Origin: Pseudomonas poae
GTDB taxonomy: Bacteria > Pseudomonadota > Gammaproteobacteria > Pseudomonadales > Pseudomonadaceae
NCBI GenBank assembly: GCA_028869255.1
Contig: CP110972.1
Span: forward strand, 4,779,001 to 4,843,000
Length of the DNA: 64,000 nt
Direction: 5' to 3'
A program made the translations under genes and the position numbers. The notes beneath the pieces were generated by a model. The model saw only the letters and a program-made list of their open reading frames with translations, did not search any database and was not told the DNA's origin. Below are positions 37,558 to 47,011 of this stretch, piece after piece; position 1 is the stretch's first letter, and the number at the start of each line of letters is the position of its first letter.

Positions 37558-39051
37558 ATGAAACCATCGCTAGTCCTGAGAATGGGCCAGCAGCTGACGA
37601 TGACACCGCAGCTGCAACAGGCCATCCGCCTGCTCCAATTGTCGACCCTGGACCTGCAACAGGAAATCCAGGAGGCCCTGGAGTCCAATCCGATGCTCGA
37701 ACGCCAGGAAGAAGGCGACGACTTCGATAATGCAGACCCGCTGGCCGACAACATAGAGCAAAAACCCAACCCCGACGTGCAGGAACCGTCCTACCAGGAA
37801 ACCGCCCCCACGGTGGATAACCTTGAGGAAGGCGACTGGAACGAACGCATTCCCAACGAGCTTCCCGTCGACACCGCCTGGGAAGACGTCTACCAGACCA
37901 GCGCCAGCAGCCTGCCCAGCAATGATGATGACGAGTGGGACTTCACCACCCGCACCTCCGCCGGCGAGAGCCTGCAGAGCCATCTGCTGTGGCAACTGAA
38001 CCTTGCGCCGATGTCGGACACCGATCGCCTGATCGCCGTGACCCTGATCGACTGCATCAATAACCAGGGTTATCTGGACGAGACGCTCGAAGAAATTCTG
38101 GAAGCCTTCGACCCGGAGCTGGACATCGAGCTGGACGAGATCGAAGCCGTCCTGCACCGCATCCAGCAGTTCGAACCGGCCGGCATCGGCGCGCGCAGCC
38201 TCAGCGAATGCCTGTTGCTGCAACTGCGCCAGCTGCCCGCCAAGACCCCTTGGCTCGCCGAAGCCCAGCGCCTGGTCACCGATTACATCGACCTGTTGGG
38301 CAGCCGCGACTACAGCCAGCTGATGCGCCGCATGAAGCTCAAGGAAGACGACCTGCGCCAGGTCATCGAACTGGTGCAGAGCCTCAACCCACGCCCAGGC
38401 TCACAGATCGAGTCCAGCGAAGCCGAGTACGTGGTGCCTGACGTGATCGTGCGCAAGGACAACGAGCGCTGGCTGGTGGAGCTGAACCAGGAGTCGGTGC
38501 CACGCCTGCGGGTCAACCCGCAATATGCCGGTTTTGTACGCCGCGCCGACACCAGCGCCGATAACACCTTCATGCGCAACCAGTTGCAGGAAGCGCGCTG
38601 GTTCATCAAGAGCCTGCAAAGCCGTAATGAAACCCTGATGAAAGTGGCCACCCAGATCGTCGAGCACCAGCGCGGCTTCCTGGAATATGGCGACGAAGCG
38701 ATGAAACCGCTGGTTCTGCACGATATCGCTGAAGCGGTGGGCATGCACGAATCGACGATTTCCCGGGTGACCACGCAAAAATTCATGCATACCCCACGGG
38801 GTATATATGAACTGAAATACTTTTTCTCCAGCCATGTAAGCACCTCCGAAGGCGGTGAATGCTCGTCCACGGCGATCCGCGCGATCATCAAAAAACTGGT
38901 TGCCGCGGAAAATCAGAAAAAGCCGTTGAGTGACAGCAAGATCGCTGGTTTACTGGAGGCACAAGGCATTCAGGTCGCCCGTCGAACCGTCGCCAAGTAC
39001 CGCGAGTCCCTCGGGATCGCGCCTTCCAGCGAGCGTAAGCGTTTGATGTGA
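37558..39051 (+). CDS. rpoN: RNA polymerase sigma-54 factor
   Basis: This 497-residue sigma factor has the Gln/Leu-rich region I ([23 protein letters not shown]), an acidic region II, the core-binding domain and the C-terminal RpoN box [14 protein letters not shown] that reads the -24 element. It directs nitrogen, flagellar and other activator-dependent promoters. The following genes hpf, ptsN, rapZ and ptsO are its classical neighbours. Confidence 0.97.
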   Translation: MKPSLVLRMGQQLTMTPQLQQAIRLLQLSTLDLQQEIQEALESNPMLERQEEGDDFDNADPLADNIEQKPNPDVQEPSYQETAPTVDNLEEGDWNERIPNELPVDTAWEDVYQTSASSLPSNDDDEWDFTTRTSAGESLQSHLLWQLNLAPMSDTDRLIAVTLIDCINNQGYLDETLEEILEAFDPELDIELDEIEAVLHRIQQFEPAGIGARSLSECLLLQLRQLPAKTPWLAEAQRLVTDYIDLLGSRDYSQLMRRMKLKEDDLRQVIELVQSLNPRPGSQIESSEAEYVVPDVIVRKDNERWLVELNQESVPRLRVNPQYAGFVRRADTSADNTFMRNQLQEARWFIKSLQSRNETLMKVATQIVEHQRGFLEYGDEAMKPLVLHDIAEAVGMHESTISRVTTQKFMHTPRGIYELKYFFSSHVSTSEGGECSSTAIRAIIKKLVAAENQKKPLSDSKIAGLLEAQGIQVARRTVAKYRESLGIAPSSERKRLM

Positions 39052-39126
39052 CGGGCGGGCCACAGCGTTCCAGTGGCAGGTATTCCTACCTGCCGCTTTA
39101 TGCACTGGCAACGAAGGAGAAGCTGT

Positions 39127-39432
39127 ATGCAAGTCAACATCAGTGGACACCAGCTGGAAGTCACCAAACCCCTGCGTGAGTACACCGAGAGCAAGCTGAA
39201 CAAGCTTGCGGGGCATTTTGACAAGATCACCAACGTGCAGGTCATCATGGAGGTCGATAAGCTCAAGCAGAAAATCGAGGCCACCCTGCACGTACCGAAT
39301 GCGAAGCTCGTCGCCAATGCGGAGCATGAAGATATGTACGCAGCGATTGACTCACTCTACGACAAGCTGGACCGCCAACTCATAAAGCATAAGGAAAAGA
39401 ATCTGCACCTGATGCAAGGTACAGGTCGTTAA
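39127..39432 (+). CDS. hpf: Ribosome hibernation promoting factor
   Basis: The product is 101 residues starting MQVNISGHQLEVTKPLREY at 39127, preceded by GAAGGAG. The family pattern LRVPNAKLVANAEHEDMYAAID-like middle and the C-terminal LIKHKEK identify the short HPF that joins RMF in forming inactive 100S ribosomes in stationary phase. It follows rpoN after 75 bp. Confidence 0.92.
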   Translation: MQVNISGHQLEVTKPLREYTESKLNKLAGHFDKITNVQVIMEVDKLKQKIEATLHVPNAKLVANAEHEDMYAAIDSLYDKLDRQLIKHKEKNLHLMQGTGR

Positions 39433-39442
39433 CTCTCCCCCC

Positions 39443-39907
39443 ATGATCCGACTTGAAACCATCCTGACCCCCGGCCGTTCACTTGTGAACGTGCCGGGCG
39501 GCAGCAAAAAGAAAGCCCTCGAACAAATTGCCAAGCTGATCAGCCACGAAGTGCCTGAACTGGATGAGCAAGTTGTTTATGAGTCGCTGATTGCCCGTGA
39601 AAAACTGGGTTCGACCGGTTTTGGTAACGGCATCGCCATTCCTCACTGCCGCCTGCAAGGGTGCGAGTCCCCTGTCAGCGCCCTGCTGCACATGGAAAAA
39701 CCTATCGATTTCGACGCCATCGACGGCGCCCCGGTCGACCTGCTGTTTGTATTGCTGGTCCCCCAGGCCGCTACCGATGCGCACCTGGAACTGCTTCGGC
39801 AGATCGCCAGCATGCTCGACCGCAAGGAAGTACGCGACAAACTGCGCAGCGCCAGCAGCAATGAGGCGTTGTACCAGGTTGTCCTGGATGAACAAAACGG
39901 GCAGTAA
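39443..39907 (+). CDS. ptsN: Nitrogen PTS EIIA protein
   Basis: This 154-residue EIIA-Ntr domain has the phosphorylated His in [12 protein letters not shown]. It takes phosphate from the NPr protein encoded downstream (ptsO) and controls potassium uptake, carbon and nitrogen balance rather than sugar transport. It starts 10 bp after hpf and ends 2 bp before rapZ. Confidence 0.95.
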   Translation: MIRLETILTPGRSLVNVPGGSKKKALEQIAKLISHEVPELDEQVVYESLIAREKLGSTGFGNGIAIPHCRLQGCESPVSALLHMEKPIDFDAIDGAPVDLLFVLLVPQAATDAHLELLRQIASMLDRKEVRDKLRSASSNEALYQVVLDEQNGQ

Positions 39908-39909
39908 TC

Positions 39910-40767
39910 ATGCGTTTGATCATCGTCAGCGGCCGTTCCGGCTCGGGTAAAAGCACCGCCCTCAATGTTCTTGAGGACAACGGTTTCTATTGCATCGACA
40001 ACCTGCCGGCCGGCCTTCTGCCGGAATTGGCGGAGCGTGCGCTGATTCACACCGAACTGGCGCAACCTCTGGTCGCCGTTTCAATTGATGCCCGCAACCT
40101 GCCCAGCCACCTTGAGCGCTTCCCGCAACTGCTTGAGGAAGTGCGGGCCAAGCACATTCATTGCGACGTGCTGTACCTGGATGCCGACGAAGAGACCCTG
40201 CTCAAGCGGTTCTCCGAGACCCGCCGACGCCACCCTCTCAGCAGCCCGCATCGCTCACTGGCCGAAGCCATCGAAGACGAGACCAAGCTGCTGGGGCCGA
40301 TCATTGACCTCGCCGACCTCAAGATCAACACCACGGGCCTGAACCTGTACCAACTGCGCGATGCCATCAAGCTGCGCCTGCTGAACCAGCCGGAGCCCGG
40401 CACGGCATTTCTGGTGGAGTCCTTCGGCTTCAAGCGCGGCATGCCGGTGGATGCCGACCTGGTATTCGATGTGCGTTGCCTGCCCAACCCTTACTGGAAG
40501 CCGGAATTGCGTGACCAGTCCGGGCTGGATCAGCCTGTGGCCGAATACCTGGCCGCGCAGCCGGATGTTGAAGAGATGTTCCAGGATATCTCCAGCTACC
40601 TGCTCAAATGGCTGCCGCGCTTTGCCGCGAGCAATCGGGCCTATGTCACCATTGCCATCGGCTGCACCGGCGGCCACCACCGCTCCGTCTACCTGACGGA
40701 GCGCCTGGGCCGGGTGCTGCAACAAACCCTCAAGAACGTCCAGGTTCGCCACCGCGACCTTAGCTGA
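39910..40767 (+). CDS. rapZ: RNase adapter / nucleotide-binding protein RapZ
   Basis: This 285-residue protein has a P-loop ([14 protein letters not shown]) and a C-terminal RNA-binding domain ([16 protein letters not shown]). In enterobacteria RapZ directs GlmZ sRNA to RNase E to control glucosamine-6-phosphate synthase; in Pseudomonas the role is less clear. It lies in the conserved ptsN-rapZ-ptsO order. Confidence 0.94.
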   Translation: MRLIIVSGRSGSGKSTALNVLEDNGFYCIDNLPAGLLPELAERALIHTELAQPLVAVSIDARNLPSHLERFPQLLEEVRAKHIHCDVLYLDADEETLLKRFSETRRRHPLSSPHRSLAEAIEDETKLLGPIIDLADLKINTTGLNLYQLRDAIKLRLLNQPEPGTAFLVESFGFKRGMPVDADLVFDVRCLPNPYWKPELRDQSGLDQPVAEYLAAQPDVEEMFQDISSYLLKWLPRFAASNRAYVTIAIGCTGGHHRSVYLTERLGRVLQQTLKNVQVRHRDLS

Positions 40768-40783
40768 AAGGAACACCCCCGCG

Positions 40784-41056
40784 ATGCCCGCTCTGGAAAT
40801 TGAAATCATCAACAAGCTGGGCCTGCACGCCCGCGCCTCGGCCAAGTTCGTCGGCGTGGCAGGGCAGTTCCCCTGCCAGATCCGCGCAGGGCGCACTCCG
40901 GAGTCCATGGTCGATGGCAAGAGCATCATGGCCATGATGATGCTGGCCGCCGGCAAGGGCACCAAGATTCACTTGAAGACCGAAGGTGAGCAAGAGCAGG
41001 AAGCGATGGACGCCCTGGTGGCGTTGATCAACAACTATTTTGATGAGGGTGAGTAA
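40784..41056 (+). CDS. ptsO: Nitrogen phosphotransferase HPr-like protein NPr
   Basis: This 90-residue HPr-fold protein has the active-site His in KLGLHARASAKFV. It carries phosphate from the nitrogen-PTS enzyme I to PtsN. It is the last gene of the rpoN operon and starts 16 bp after rapZ. Confidence 0.94.
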   Translation: MPALEIEIINKLGLHARASAKFVGVAGQFPCQIRAGRTPESMVDGKSIMAMMMLAAGKGTKIHLKTEGEQEQEAMDALVALINNYFDEGE

Positions 41057-41078
41057 AGCGCGTGAGGCTGCAATAGCC

Positions 41079-41972
41079 TCACCCCAATGCCGTATCCATC
41101 ACCATCATTAAACAAAACCCGATGCACAGCCCCAGGCTGGCAAGCTTTTCGTGGCCATTGCGCCGCGACTCCGGGATCACTTCGTGGGTCACCACCAACA
41201 GCATCGCACCCGCCGCCAGCGCCAGCCCCAAGGGCAACAGCACCTCAGCCAGGCTCACCAGCCAGGCGCAAAGCACGGCGAATACCGGCTCTACCAACCC
41301 TGATGCGGCTCCGATCAGGAAGGCTTTGACCCGAGACATTCCCGCCCCGGCCAACACCAGCGCAATGACCAGCCCCTCGGGCACATCCTGCAAGGCAATG
41401 CCCATGGCCAGGCTGTCGGCATCCGGCATGCCGCCGCCGGCGGAAACACCTACAGCCATGCCTTCGGGGATATTGTGGGCAATGATGGCAAACACAAATA
41501 GCCAGATGCGCGGCGGGATTACCGGTTTATCCGGGGTACCCACCAGCATTTCCGGGCTCGCACCGGAGACCTTGCGGTCAACCAGATACAGCCCGAAAGC
41601 ACCCAGCATGATGCCGAAACTGATCAAGCCACTGGCGCCCCAAGGCGAGAGCCCCAAGCCTTCAGCGGCGGCGATGCCCGGTACAATCAGCGAAAACGCC
41701 GTGGCCGCCAGCATCACCCCGGCACCAAAGCCCAGCAGCGTATCGCTCAACGCCACTGGCATCCGCCTGATCACCAACACCGGAACCGCGCCGAGCGCCG
41801 TACCGAGCGCGCAGATCGAGCCGCCCTGCAAGGCTCGCAAAATGCGCGGTTCAAGGTCCAGCCAGGCCAGCCCATGGGCCACCAGCAATGCAGTCCCTGC
41901 CAATAGCAGCAGCGAGCCAAACGCATAACGAAACATTCGCCCGCTGCTGATCGCCAGTGTTTCAGTGCCCAT
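41079..41972 (-). CDS. ZIP family metal transporter
   Basis: This 297-residue protein has about eight hydrophobic helices and the ZIP metal motifs HNIPEGMAVG and QDVPEGLVIAL. ZIP proteins bring zinc or other divalent metals into the cytoplasm, though the GufA-like subgroup has broad specificity. It lies beyond sodA on the same strand, 34 bp after it, as PA4467 does in P. aeruginosa, and may belong to the metal-stress response with the fag operon. Confidence 0.87.
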   Translation of the reverse strand: MGTETLAISSGRMFRYAFGSLLLLAGTALLVAHGLAWLDLEPRILRALQGGSICALGTALGAVPVLVIRRMPVALSDTLLGFGAGVMLAATAFSLIVPGIAAAEGLGLSPWGASGLISFGIMLGAFGLYLVDRKVSGASPEMLVGTPDKPVIPPRIWLFVFAIIAHNIPEGMAVGVSAGGGMPDADSLAMGIALQDVPEGLVIALVLAGAGMSRVKAFLIGAASGLVEPVFAVLCAWLVSLAEVLLPLGLALAAGAMLLVVTHEVIPESRRNGHEKLASLGLCIGFCLMMVMDTALG

Positions 41973-42006
41973 AGTCGGCCTTAGATCTTGTTATGTGGGT
42001 TGAATG

Positions 42007-42618
42007 TCAGGCCAAAGCAGCCTGATAGCGTGCGGCGACTTCCGGCCAATTGATGACACTGTAGAAGGCGTTGATGTATTCCGGGCGACGGTTCTGGTAC
42101 AGCAGGTAATAGGCGTGCTCCCAGACGTCCAGGCCCAGGATCGGCGTGTTGCCGTTCATCAAAGGGCTGTCCTGGTTACCACTGCTTTCCACGACCAGCG
42201 TCTTTTGCGGGGTTACGCTCAGCCACGCCCAGCCGCTGCCGAAACGGGTCAAGGCGGCCTTGGTGAACGCCTCCTTGAAGCTATCGAAACCGCCCAACTG
42301 CTCGTCGATGGCTTTGCCCAGTGCGCCTTCTGGCTTGCCGCCGCCTTTTGGTGACATCACGGCCCAGAACAACGAATGGTTGGCGTGGCCGCCGCCCTGG
42401 TTGATCACCGCCGCCCGCAGTTTTTCCGGCAGTTGCTGCACGCTGGACACCAGTTTCTCTACCGGCCAGCCCGCGAACTCCGTGCCTTCAACCGCAGCAT
42501 TGAGGTTGTTGATGTAGGTCTGGTGGTGCTTGGTGTAGTGAATCTCCATGGTTTGCGCATCGATATGCGGCTCCAGGGCATCGTAGGCATAAGGCAAGGC
42601 AGGCAAGGTGTAGGACAT
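42007..42618 (-). CDS. sodA: Manganese superoxide dismutase
   Basis: This 203-residue enzyme dismutates superoxide. Metal ligands appear in [15 protein letters not shown] and [15 protein letters not shown] is the manganese-type motif. In the fagA-fumC-orfX-sodA operon it is made under iron starvation, replacing the iron superoxide dismutase. It starts 1 bp after orfX. Confidence 0.95.
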   Translation of the reverse strand: MSYTLPALPYAYDALEPHIDAQTMEIHYTKHHQTYINNLNAAVEGTEFAGWPVEKLVSSVQQLPEKLRAAVINQGGGHANHSLFWAVMSPKGGGKPEGALGKAIDEQLGGFDSFKEAFTKAALTRFGSGWAWLSVTPQKTLVVESSGNQDSPLMNGNTPILGLDVWEHAYYLLYQNRRPEYINAFYSVINWPEVAARYQAALA

Positions 42619-42619
42619 A

Positions 42620-43048
42620 TCAGTGTGCTCCGTAATGAGGAGTGGTCGGTTGCGGGGCAGTACCGCCGAGCAAGCGATGGGTGCGCGGGTATTCGCCGTG
42701 ATCGCTGATGAAATTCAACAGTTCGACGTAGGTCTTGCTGCTCTGGCGCAGGGCCGCCTCGCGCAATTGCGGACTCAGGCGTGGGTCCTGCATGGTCTGC
42801 AACAGGCGCTGGTGAATGGCACAGAGGTATTCCGCGCTTTCCTCCGGCTGGTTCAGGCGCAGATGCAGGTCTGCCAGGTTGTGATGGGAAATGACGCAAG
42901 CCGCCACTGCTTCGTCGGCATCCGCCCAGCGTTCGAACAACACTTGGGCCAGGGCCAGGGCTTGTAAATAGGCCTCGCGAGCGTCAACCAGCTCGCCCGC
43001 CATAAAGCAGCGATTGGCCCGTTCGATCGTGCGTTTCCAGTGCTCCAT
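42620..43048 (-). CDS. Conserved protein of the fagA-fumC-sodA operon (orfX)
   Basis: This 142-residue helical protein has several amphipathic helices resembling a TPR-like array ([19 protein letters not shown]) and no catalytic motif. It corresponds by position to the hypothetical gene between fumC and sodA in P. aeruginosa. Function unknown; likely co-expressed in low iron. Confidence 0.8.
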   Translation of the reverse strand: MEHWKRTIERANRCFMAGELVDAREAYLQALALAQVLFERWADADEAVAACVISHHNLADLHLRLNQPEESAEYLCAIHQRLLQTMQDPRLSPQLREAALRQSSKTYVELLNFISDHGEYPRTHRLLGGTAPQPTTPHYGAH

Positions 43049-43075
43049 GGTGAGCCTCCAAAGCAGGGTCAGTGT

Positions 43076-44452
43076 TTACACGCCGCCGGCCGTGAGCTTT
43101 TCCGGGTCCAGCAGGACCTCCAGTTGGCTGCGCGGCAAGTCGGTGTGCTCGAGGGCGACATCAATCACCGGGCGGCCTTGCTGATAAGCCTTCTTGGCGA
43201 TTTCAGCGGCCTTTTGGTAACCAATGATCGGGTTGAGTGCGGTGACCAGGATCGGGTTGCGCGACAGCGCTTCCTTGAGCTTGGCCTCGTTGACCTTGAA
43301 GCTGGCGATGGCCTTGTCGGCCAGTAGGCGGCTGGAGTTGGCCAGCAATTCAAGGCTGCTGAGCAGGTTCTGGGCGATGATCGGCAGCATCACGTTCAGC
43401 TCGAAATTGCCCGACTGGCCGGCAATGGTGATCACGCTGTCATTGCCGATGACTTGGGCGGCGACCATGGCTGTGGCTTCCGGAATCACCGGGTTGACCT
43501 TGCCCGGCATGATCGACGAACCTGGCTGCAGGCCCTCCAGCTCGATTTCACCCAGGCCTGCGAGCGGACCGGAGTTCATCCAGCGCAGGTCGTTGGCGAT
43601 TTTCATCAACGACACGGCAGTGGCTTTGAGTTGACCGGAGACCGCAACGGCGGTGTCCTGGGAGCCGATCAGGGCGAACAGGTTCTTGCCCGGGGTGAAT
43701 TTCACGCCGGTCAGGTGGCTCAACTGCAGGCTGAAACGTGCGGAAAATTCCGCATGCGCATTGATCCCGGTCCCCACGGCCGTACCGCCCTGAGCCAGTG
43801 CCTGCAGGCTCGGCAGCAGGTCCTGCAAGTGCCCGATATTGGCCTTGAGCTGCTGCGCCCAGCCATTGAGCACCTGGCTCATGCGCACCGGCATCGCATC
43901 CATCAGGTGAGTGCGCCCGGTCTTGATGAACGGATGAACCTCTTCGGCCTTCTGCTCGATCACCTGCACCAGATGCAGCAGCGCCGGCAAGGTCTGCTCA
44001 TGCATCACCAAGGCTGCGCTGACGTGGATGGTGGTCGGGATGATGTCATTGCTGCTTTGGCCACAGTTCACATGGTCATTAGGGTTGACCGCCTCGCCCA
44101 GCAAGCGACTGGCCAGGGTCGCAATCACTTCGTTGGCGTTCATGTTGGAACTGGTGCCGGAACCGGTCTGGAAGATATCCACCGGGAAGTGCTGCATGTA
44201 ATCGCCTTCCAGCAGGCCTTGGGCGGCATCGACAATCGCCTTGCCCTGCCCTTCGCTGATCTGCTTGAGGTCGACGTTAACCTTCGCGGCGGCGGCCTTG
44301 GCCAGGATCAGGGCGCGAATGAATTGCGCCGGCATGCGCTGATTGCTGATCGGGAAGTTGTTCACCGCACGCTGGGTCTGCGCACCGTACAGGGCCTCGG
44401 CTGGCACTTGCAGTTCGCCCATGCTGTCGCGTTCGATACGGGTGTTACTCAT
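43076..44452 (-). CDS. fumC: Class II fumarate hydratase
   Basis: This 458-residue iron-free fumarase interconverts fumarate and malate. The superfamily signature GSSIMPGKVNPV and the TGRTHLMDAMPV catalytic block are present. Because it needs no Fe-S cluster it can replace iron-dependent fumarase when iron is short, consistent with the upstream Fur sites. Start 44452 overlaps the fagA end by 8 bp. Confidence 0.96.
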   Translation of the reverse strand: MSNTRIERDSMGELQVPAEALYGAQTQRAVNNFPISNQRMPAQFIRALILAKAAAAKVNVDLKQISEGQGKAIVDAAQGLLEGDYMQHFPVDIFQTGSGTSSNMNANEVIATLASRLLGEAVNPNDHVNCGQSSNDIIPTTIHVSAALVMHEQTLPALLHLVQVIEQKAEEVHPFIKTGRTHLMDAMPVRMSQVLNGWAQQLKANIGHLQDLLPSLQALAQGGTAVGTGINAHAEFSARFSLQLSHLTGVKFTPGKNLFALIGSQDTAVAVSGQLKATAVSLMKIANDLRWMNSGPLAGLGEIELEGLQPGSSIMPGKVNPVIPEATAMVAAQVIGNDSVITIAGQSGNFELNVMLPIIAQNLLSSLELLANSSRLLADKAIASFKVNEAKLKEALSRNPILVTALNPIIGYQKAAEIAKKAYQQGRPVIDVALEHTDLPRSQLEVLLDPEKLTAGGV

Positions 44453-44840
44453 CGTTAGATCCTTGCACCAGGTCGGAGTGAGAAATAGACGGCAGCAATT
44501 CGCAGGTCGCCAATTGCCAGGCAAAGGTCTGCCAGCGCTTGAGGCGGCAGGCACAGTGAGAGAGTTTTTCCAGGTCGCGCAGCGGGCGCCAGGCCTGGTC
44601 CAGACAGATGGAGCGCCAGTGCCACGGCAGCGCGATATCGCTGGCGGTGTCGATCAGCAGGCGGAATGACGTTTCGGCGATCGTCCACGGATGGGTGGCG
44701 GTACAACACGCCAGGTAGCGCCCCTCGTTGAGGTAATGTTCGATCAGGCGAGGCTCATTGGGATCAAGGCCACAGCGAATCTGACGACTCATCCAGCGCC
44801 AGCTCTCCAGGTAAGGATCCTCATGCAGGACAGAACTCAT
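44445..44840 (-). CDS. fagA: Iron-responsive protein FagA
   Basis: This 131-residue protein starts MSSVLHEDPYLESW; it is rich in Trp, Cys and Leu with no recognised domain. It is the first gene of the fumC-sodA operon, as fagA is in P. aeruginosa, and lies directly below two Fur-like boxes. Its function is not established. An in-frame start 9 bases upstream (44849) is also possible. Confidence 0.85.
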   Translation of the reverse strand: MSSVLHEDPYLESWRWMSRQIRCGLDPNEPRLIEHYLNEGRYLACCTATHPWTIAETSFRLLIDTASDIALPWHWRSICLDQAWRPLRDLEKLSHCACRLKRWQTFAWQLATCELLPSISHSDLVQGSNDE

Positions 44841-44860
44841 GATCCACACTCATTCGGTAA

Positions 44861-44892
44861 TGATATTTATTATTAAATGATATTGAGAATCA
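44861..44892. promoter_or_regulatory. Two tandem Fur boxes before fagA
   Basis: TGATATTTATTATTA (44861-44875) and TGATATTGAGAATCA (44878-44892) each fit the TGATAAT-N-ATTATCA Fur core with three or four mismatches and are 2 bp apart. They lie 20-50 bp before the first gene of the known iron-repressed operon. Confidence 0.75.
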
Positions 44893-44932
44893 ACGCAATG
44901 GCGGCATCGTGCTCCACTTGAAATGCGGGCAC

Positions 44933-44973
44933 AAAAAAAGCGCGCTATCCATGGGGCATAGCGCGCTTTTTTT
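44933..44973. terminator. Intrinsic terminator after pmbA
   Basis: AAAAAAAGCGCGCTAT and ATAGCGCGCTTTTTTT form a 16-bp stem with T runs on either strand. It ends the minus-strand pmbA transcript 16 bp after its stop and insulates it from the Fur-controlled operon downstream. Confidence 0.93.
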
Positions 44974-44989
44974 CAGCGGAACAGGCGGA

Positions 44990-46336
44990 TCAGCTGCCGG
45001 CGACGGTCATCCGCTCGATCAATACCGACCCCGTGCGAATGTTGCTGCGCAGTTCCAGGTCATTCCCCACGGCGACAATCTGCTTGAACATATCGCGCAT
45101 ATTGCCGGCGATAGTAACTTCCTGAACCGCGAATTGAATCTCGCCGTTCTCCACCCAAAATCCCGCCGCGCCACGGGAATAATCGCCCGTGACCATGTTC
45201 AGGCCGTGGCCCATCAATTCGGTCACCAGCAGGCCACGCCCCATACGCCGCAACAACGCGGCCTGGTCTTCATCGCCATGGGTCACGAACAGGTTATGCA
45301 CGCCGCCGGCATTAGCGGTGCTTGGCAGGCCAAGCTTGCGACCGGCGTAAGTGCCCAGTACGTAGGACACCAACTCGCCTTTCTCGACGAACGGTTTGGC
45401 ATAGGTGGCCAGGCCATCACCGTCGAACGCCGAGCTGCCCATGGCCCGCATCAAGTGCGGACGCTCGTCGATGGTCAGCCATTCCGGGAACAGCTTCTGC
45501 CCGATGGCCCCCTCCAGGAACGAGGATTTGCGGTACAGGTTGCCGCCGGAAATCGCCCCCAGAAAGCTGCCGAACAAGCCACCGGCCAGCTCGGCCGAAA
45601 ACAGCACCGGCACTTCGCACGTCGGCACCGGACGCGCGCCCAACCGGCTCGCGGCGCGTTGCGCAGCACGCTGGCCGATGCTGACCGGGTCCGCCAGCAA
45701 TTCGCCTTGGCGGCTCACGTCGTACCAGTAGTCACGCTGCATCTGGCCATCGGCTTCGGCGATCATCACGCAGCTCAAGCTATGACGAGTGGACGCATAA
45801 CCGCCGATAAAACCATGGCTATTGCCGTATACGCGGCAACCTTGATGAGTGCTCAACGTGGTGCCATCAGCGTTCTTGATGCGCGGATCGGCGTCGAACG
45901 CCGCCGCTTCACAGGTCAGCGCCTGTTCGATGGCCTGCTCAGGCGTAATGTCCCAGGCGTGGAACAGATCAAAGTCCTTCAGGTCCTTGGCCATCAGCGC
46001 TTTGTCGGCCAGGCCCGAGCTTTCATCCTCGGAGGTGTGCTTGGCAATCGCCAAGGCGGCGGCGACCGTTTCGCGAATTGCTTCCGGGCCGCTGGCCGAG
46101 GTGCTGGCCGAGCCTTTGCGCTGCCCCACGTACAAGGTGATGCCAAACCCCTGGTCACGGTTGAATTCAACGGTTTCCACTTCCCGCTGACGCACCGAAG
46201 TCGACAGCCCCTGCTCCAGCGACACAGCCACCTCGCAGGCACTGGCCCCCTGGCGCTTGGCCTCGGCAAGGATCTGCTCGACTTGTTCCTGCAGTGCCGG
46301 TAACGCTTGCGGACCGACGCTTTGGGCTGCACTCAT
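44990..46336 (-). CDS. pmbA: Metalloprotease-like subunit PmbA/TldE
   Basis: This 448-residue protein is the non-catalytic partner of TldD; together they cut unfolded peptides such as microcin precursors and the antitoxin CcdA. Typical blocks include VAVSLEQGLSTSVRQREVE near the N-terminus and the C-terminal VEKGELVSYVLGTYAGRKLG. It lacks the HExxxH motif, as expected for TldE. It is divergent from darP; tldD lies beyond darP on the same strand as pmbA. Confidence 0.94.
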   Translation of the reverse strand: MSAAQSVGPQALPALQEQVEQILAEAKRQGASACEVAVSLEQGLSTSVRQREVETVEFNRDQGFGITLYVGQRKGSASTSASGPEAIRETVAAALAIAKHTSEDESSGLADKALMAKDLKDFDLFHAWDITPEQAIEQALTCEAAAFDADPRIKNADGTTLSTHQGCRVYGNSHGFIGGYASTRHSLSCVMIAEADGQMQRDYWYDVSRQGELLADPVSIGQRAAQRAASRLGARPVPTCEVPVLFSAELAGGLFGSFLGAISGGNLYRKSSFLEGAIGQKLFPEWLTIDERPHLMRAMGSSAFDGDGLATYAKPFVEKGELVSYVLGTYAGRKLGLPSTANAGGVHNLFVTHGDEDQAALLRRMGRGLLVTELMGHGLNMVTGDYSRGAAGFWVENGEIQFAVQEVTIAGNMRDMFKQIVAVGNDLELRSNIRTGSVLIERMTVAGS

Positions 46337-46444
46337 GGTTTTCTCCACTCAAATTCTGCTTTCGGTTAAGGCCATCGAGCGACCGGGCCGGACAAGCGGC
46401 CCCCGACTGGTTATCATGGCGGCGTTTCTTTGCGGACTGCCACC

Positions 46445-46966
46445 ATGGTTGATTCTTACGACGACTCCCTCGATGGGGAGAAAAGCAAAACCCAGGTCAA
46501 ACGTGAGCTGCATGCTCTGGTTGACCTCGGCGAGCGCCTTACAACGCTCAAGAAAGACTTGATTGCAAAATTGCCACTGACCGACGAAATGCGCCGGGCG
46601 CTTGCGGATGCACCCAAGCACACCGCGAATATCGCGCGTAAACGGCACATCATGTTTATCGGCAAGCTGATGCGCGATCAGGACACTGACGCGATTCTGG
46701 CCTTGCTTGATCAAACCGATGCCTCCACTCGCCAGTACAACGAACGCTTCCACAACCTGGAGCGTTGGCGTGACCGCCTGATCTCGGGCGATGACGCGGT
46801 GCTGGAGAAATTCGTGCTGGACTACCCGGATGCGGACCGCCAGCAATTGCGCTCCCTGATCCGTCAGGCCCAGCACGAGCAGGCGCATAACAAGGCGCCG
46901 GCCACCAGCCGTAAAATCTTCAAGTACATCCGAGAGCTGGACGAGACTCAACGCGGCCTGCGCTGA
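46445..46966 (+). CDS. darP: Ribosome biogenesis factor DarP (YjgA)
   Basis: This 173-residue, highly charged, helical DUF615 protein associates with the late-assembly 50S subunit. The motif [22 protein letters not shown] starts it and [13 protein letters not shown] ends it. The start at 46445 fits the family. It sits between divergent pmbA and convergent tldD, a conserved arrangement. Confidence 0.92.
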   Translation: MVDSYDDSLDGEKSKTQVKRELHALVDLGERLTTLKKDLIAKLPLTDEMRRALADAPKHTANIARKRHIMFIGKLMRDQDTDAILALLDQTDASTRQYNERFHNLERWRDRLISGDDAVLEKFVLDYPDADRQQLRSLIRQAQHEQAHNKAPATSRKIFKYIRELDETQRGLR

Positions 46967-46977
46967 TCCTCTTCCCC

Positions 46978-46998
46978 GGGTGGCGGCTTGCGCCACCC
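46978..46998. terminator. Hairpin between convergent darP and tldD
   Basis: GGGTGGCG and CGCCACCC form a perfect 8-bp stem with a 5-base loop, 12 bp after the darP stop. There is no strong T run. Confidence 0.45.
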
Positions 46999-47011
46999 GA
47001 AGCTCCACCCC

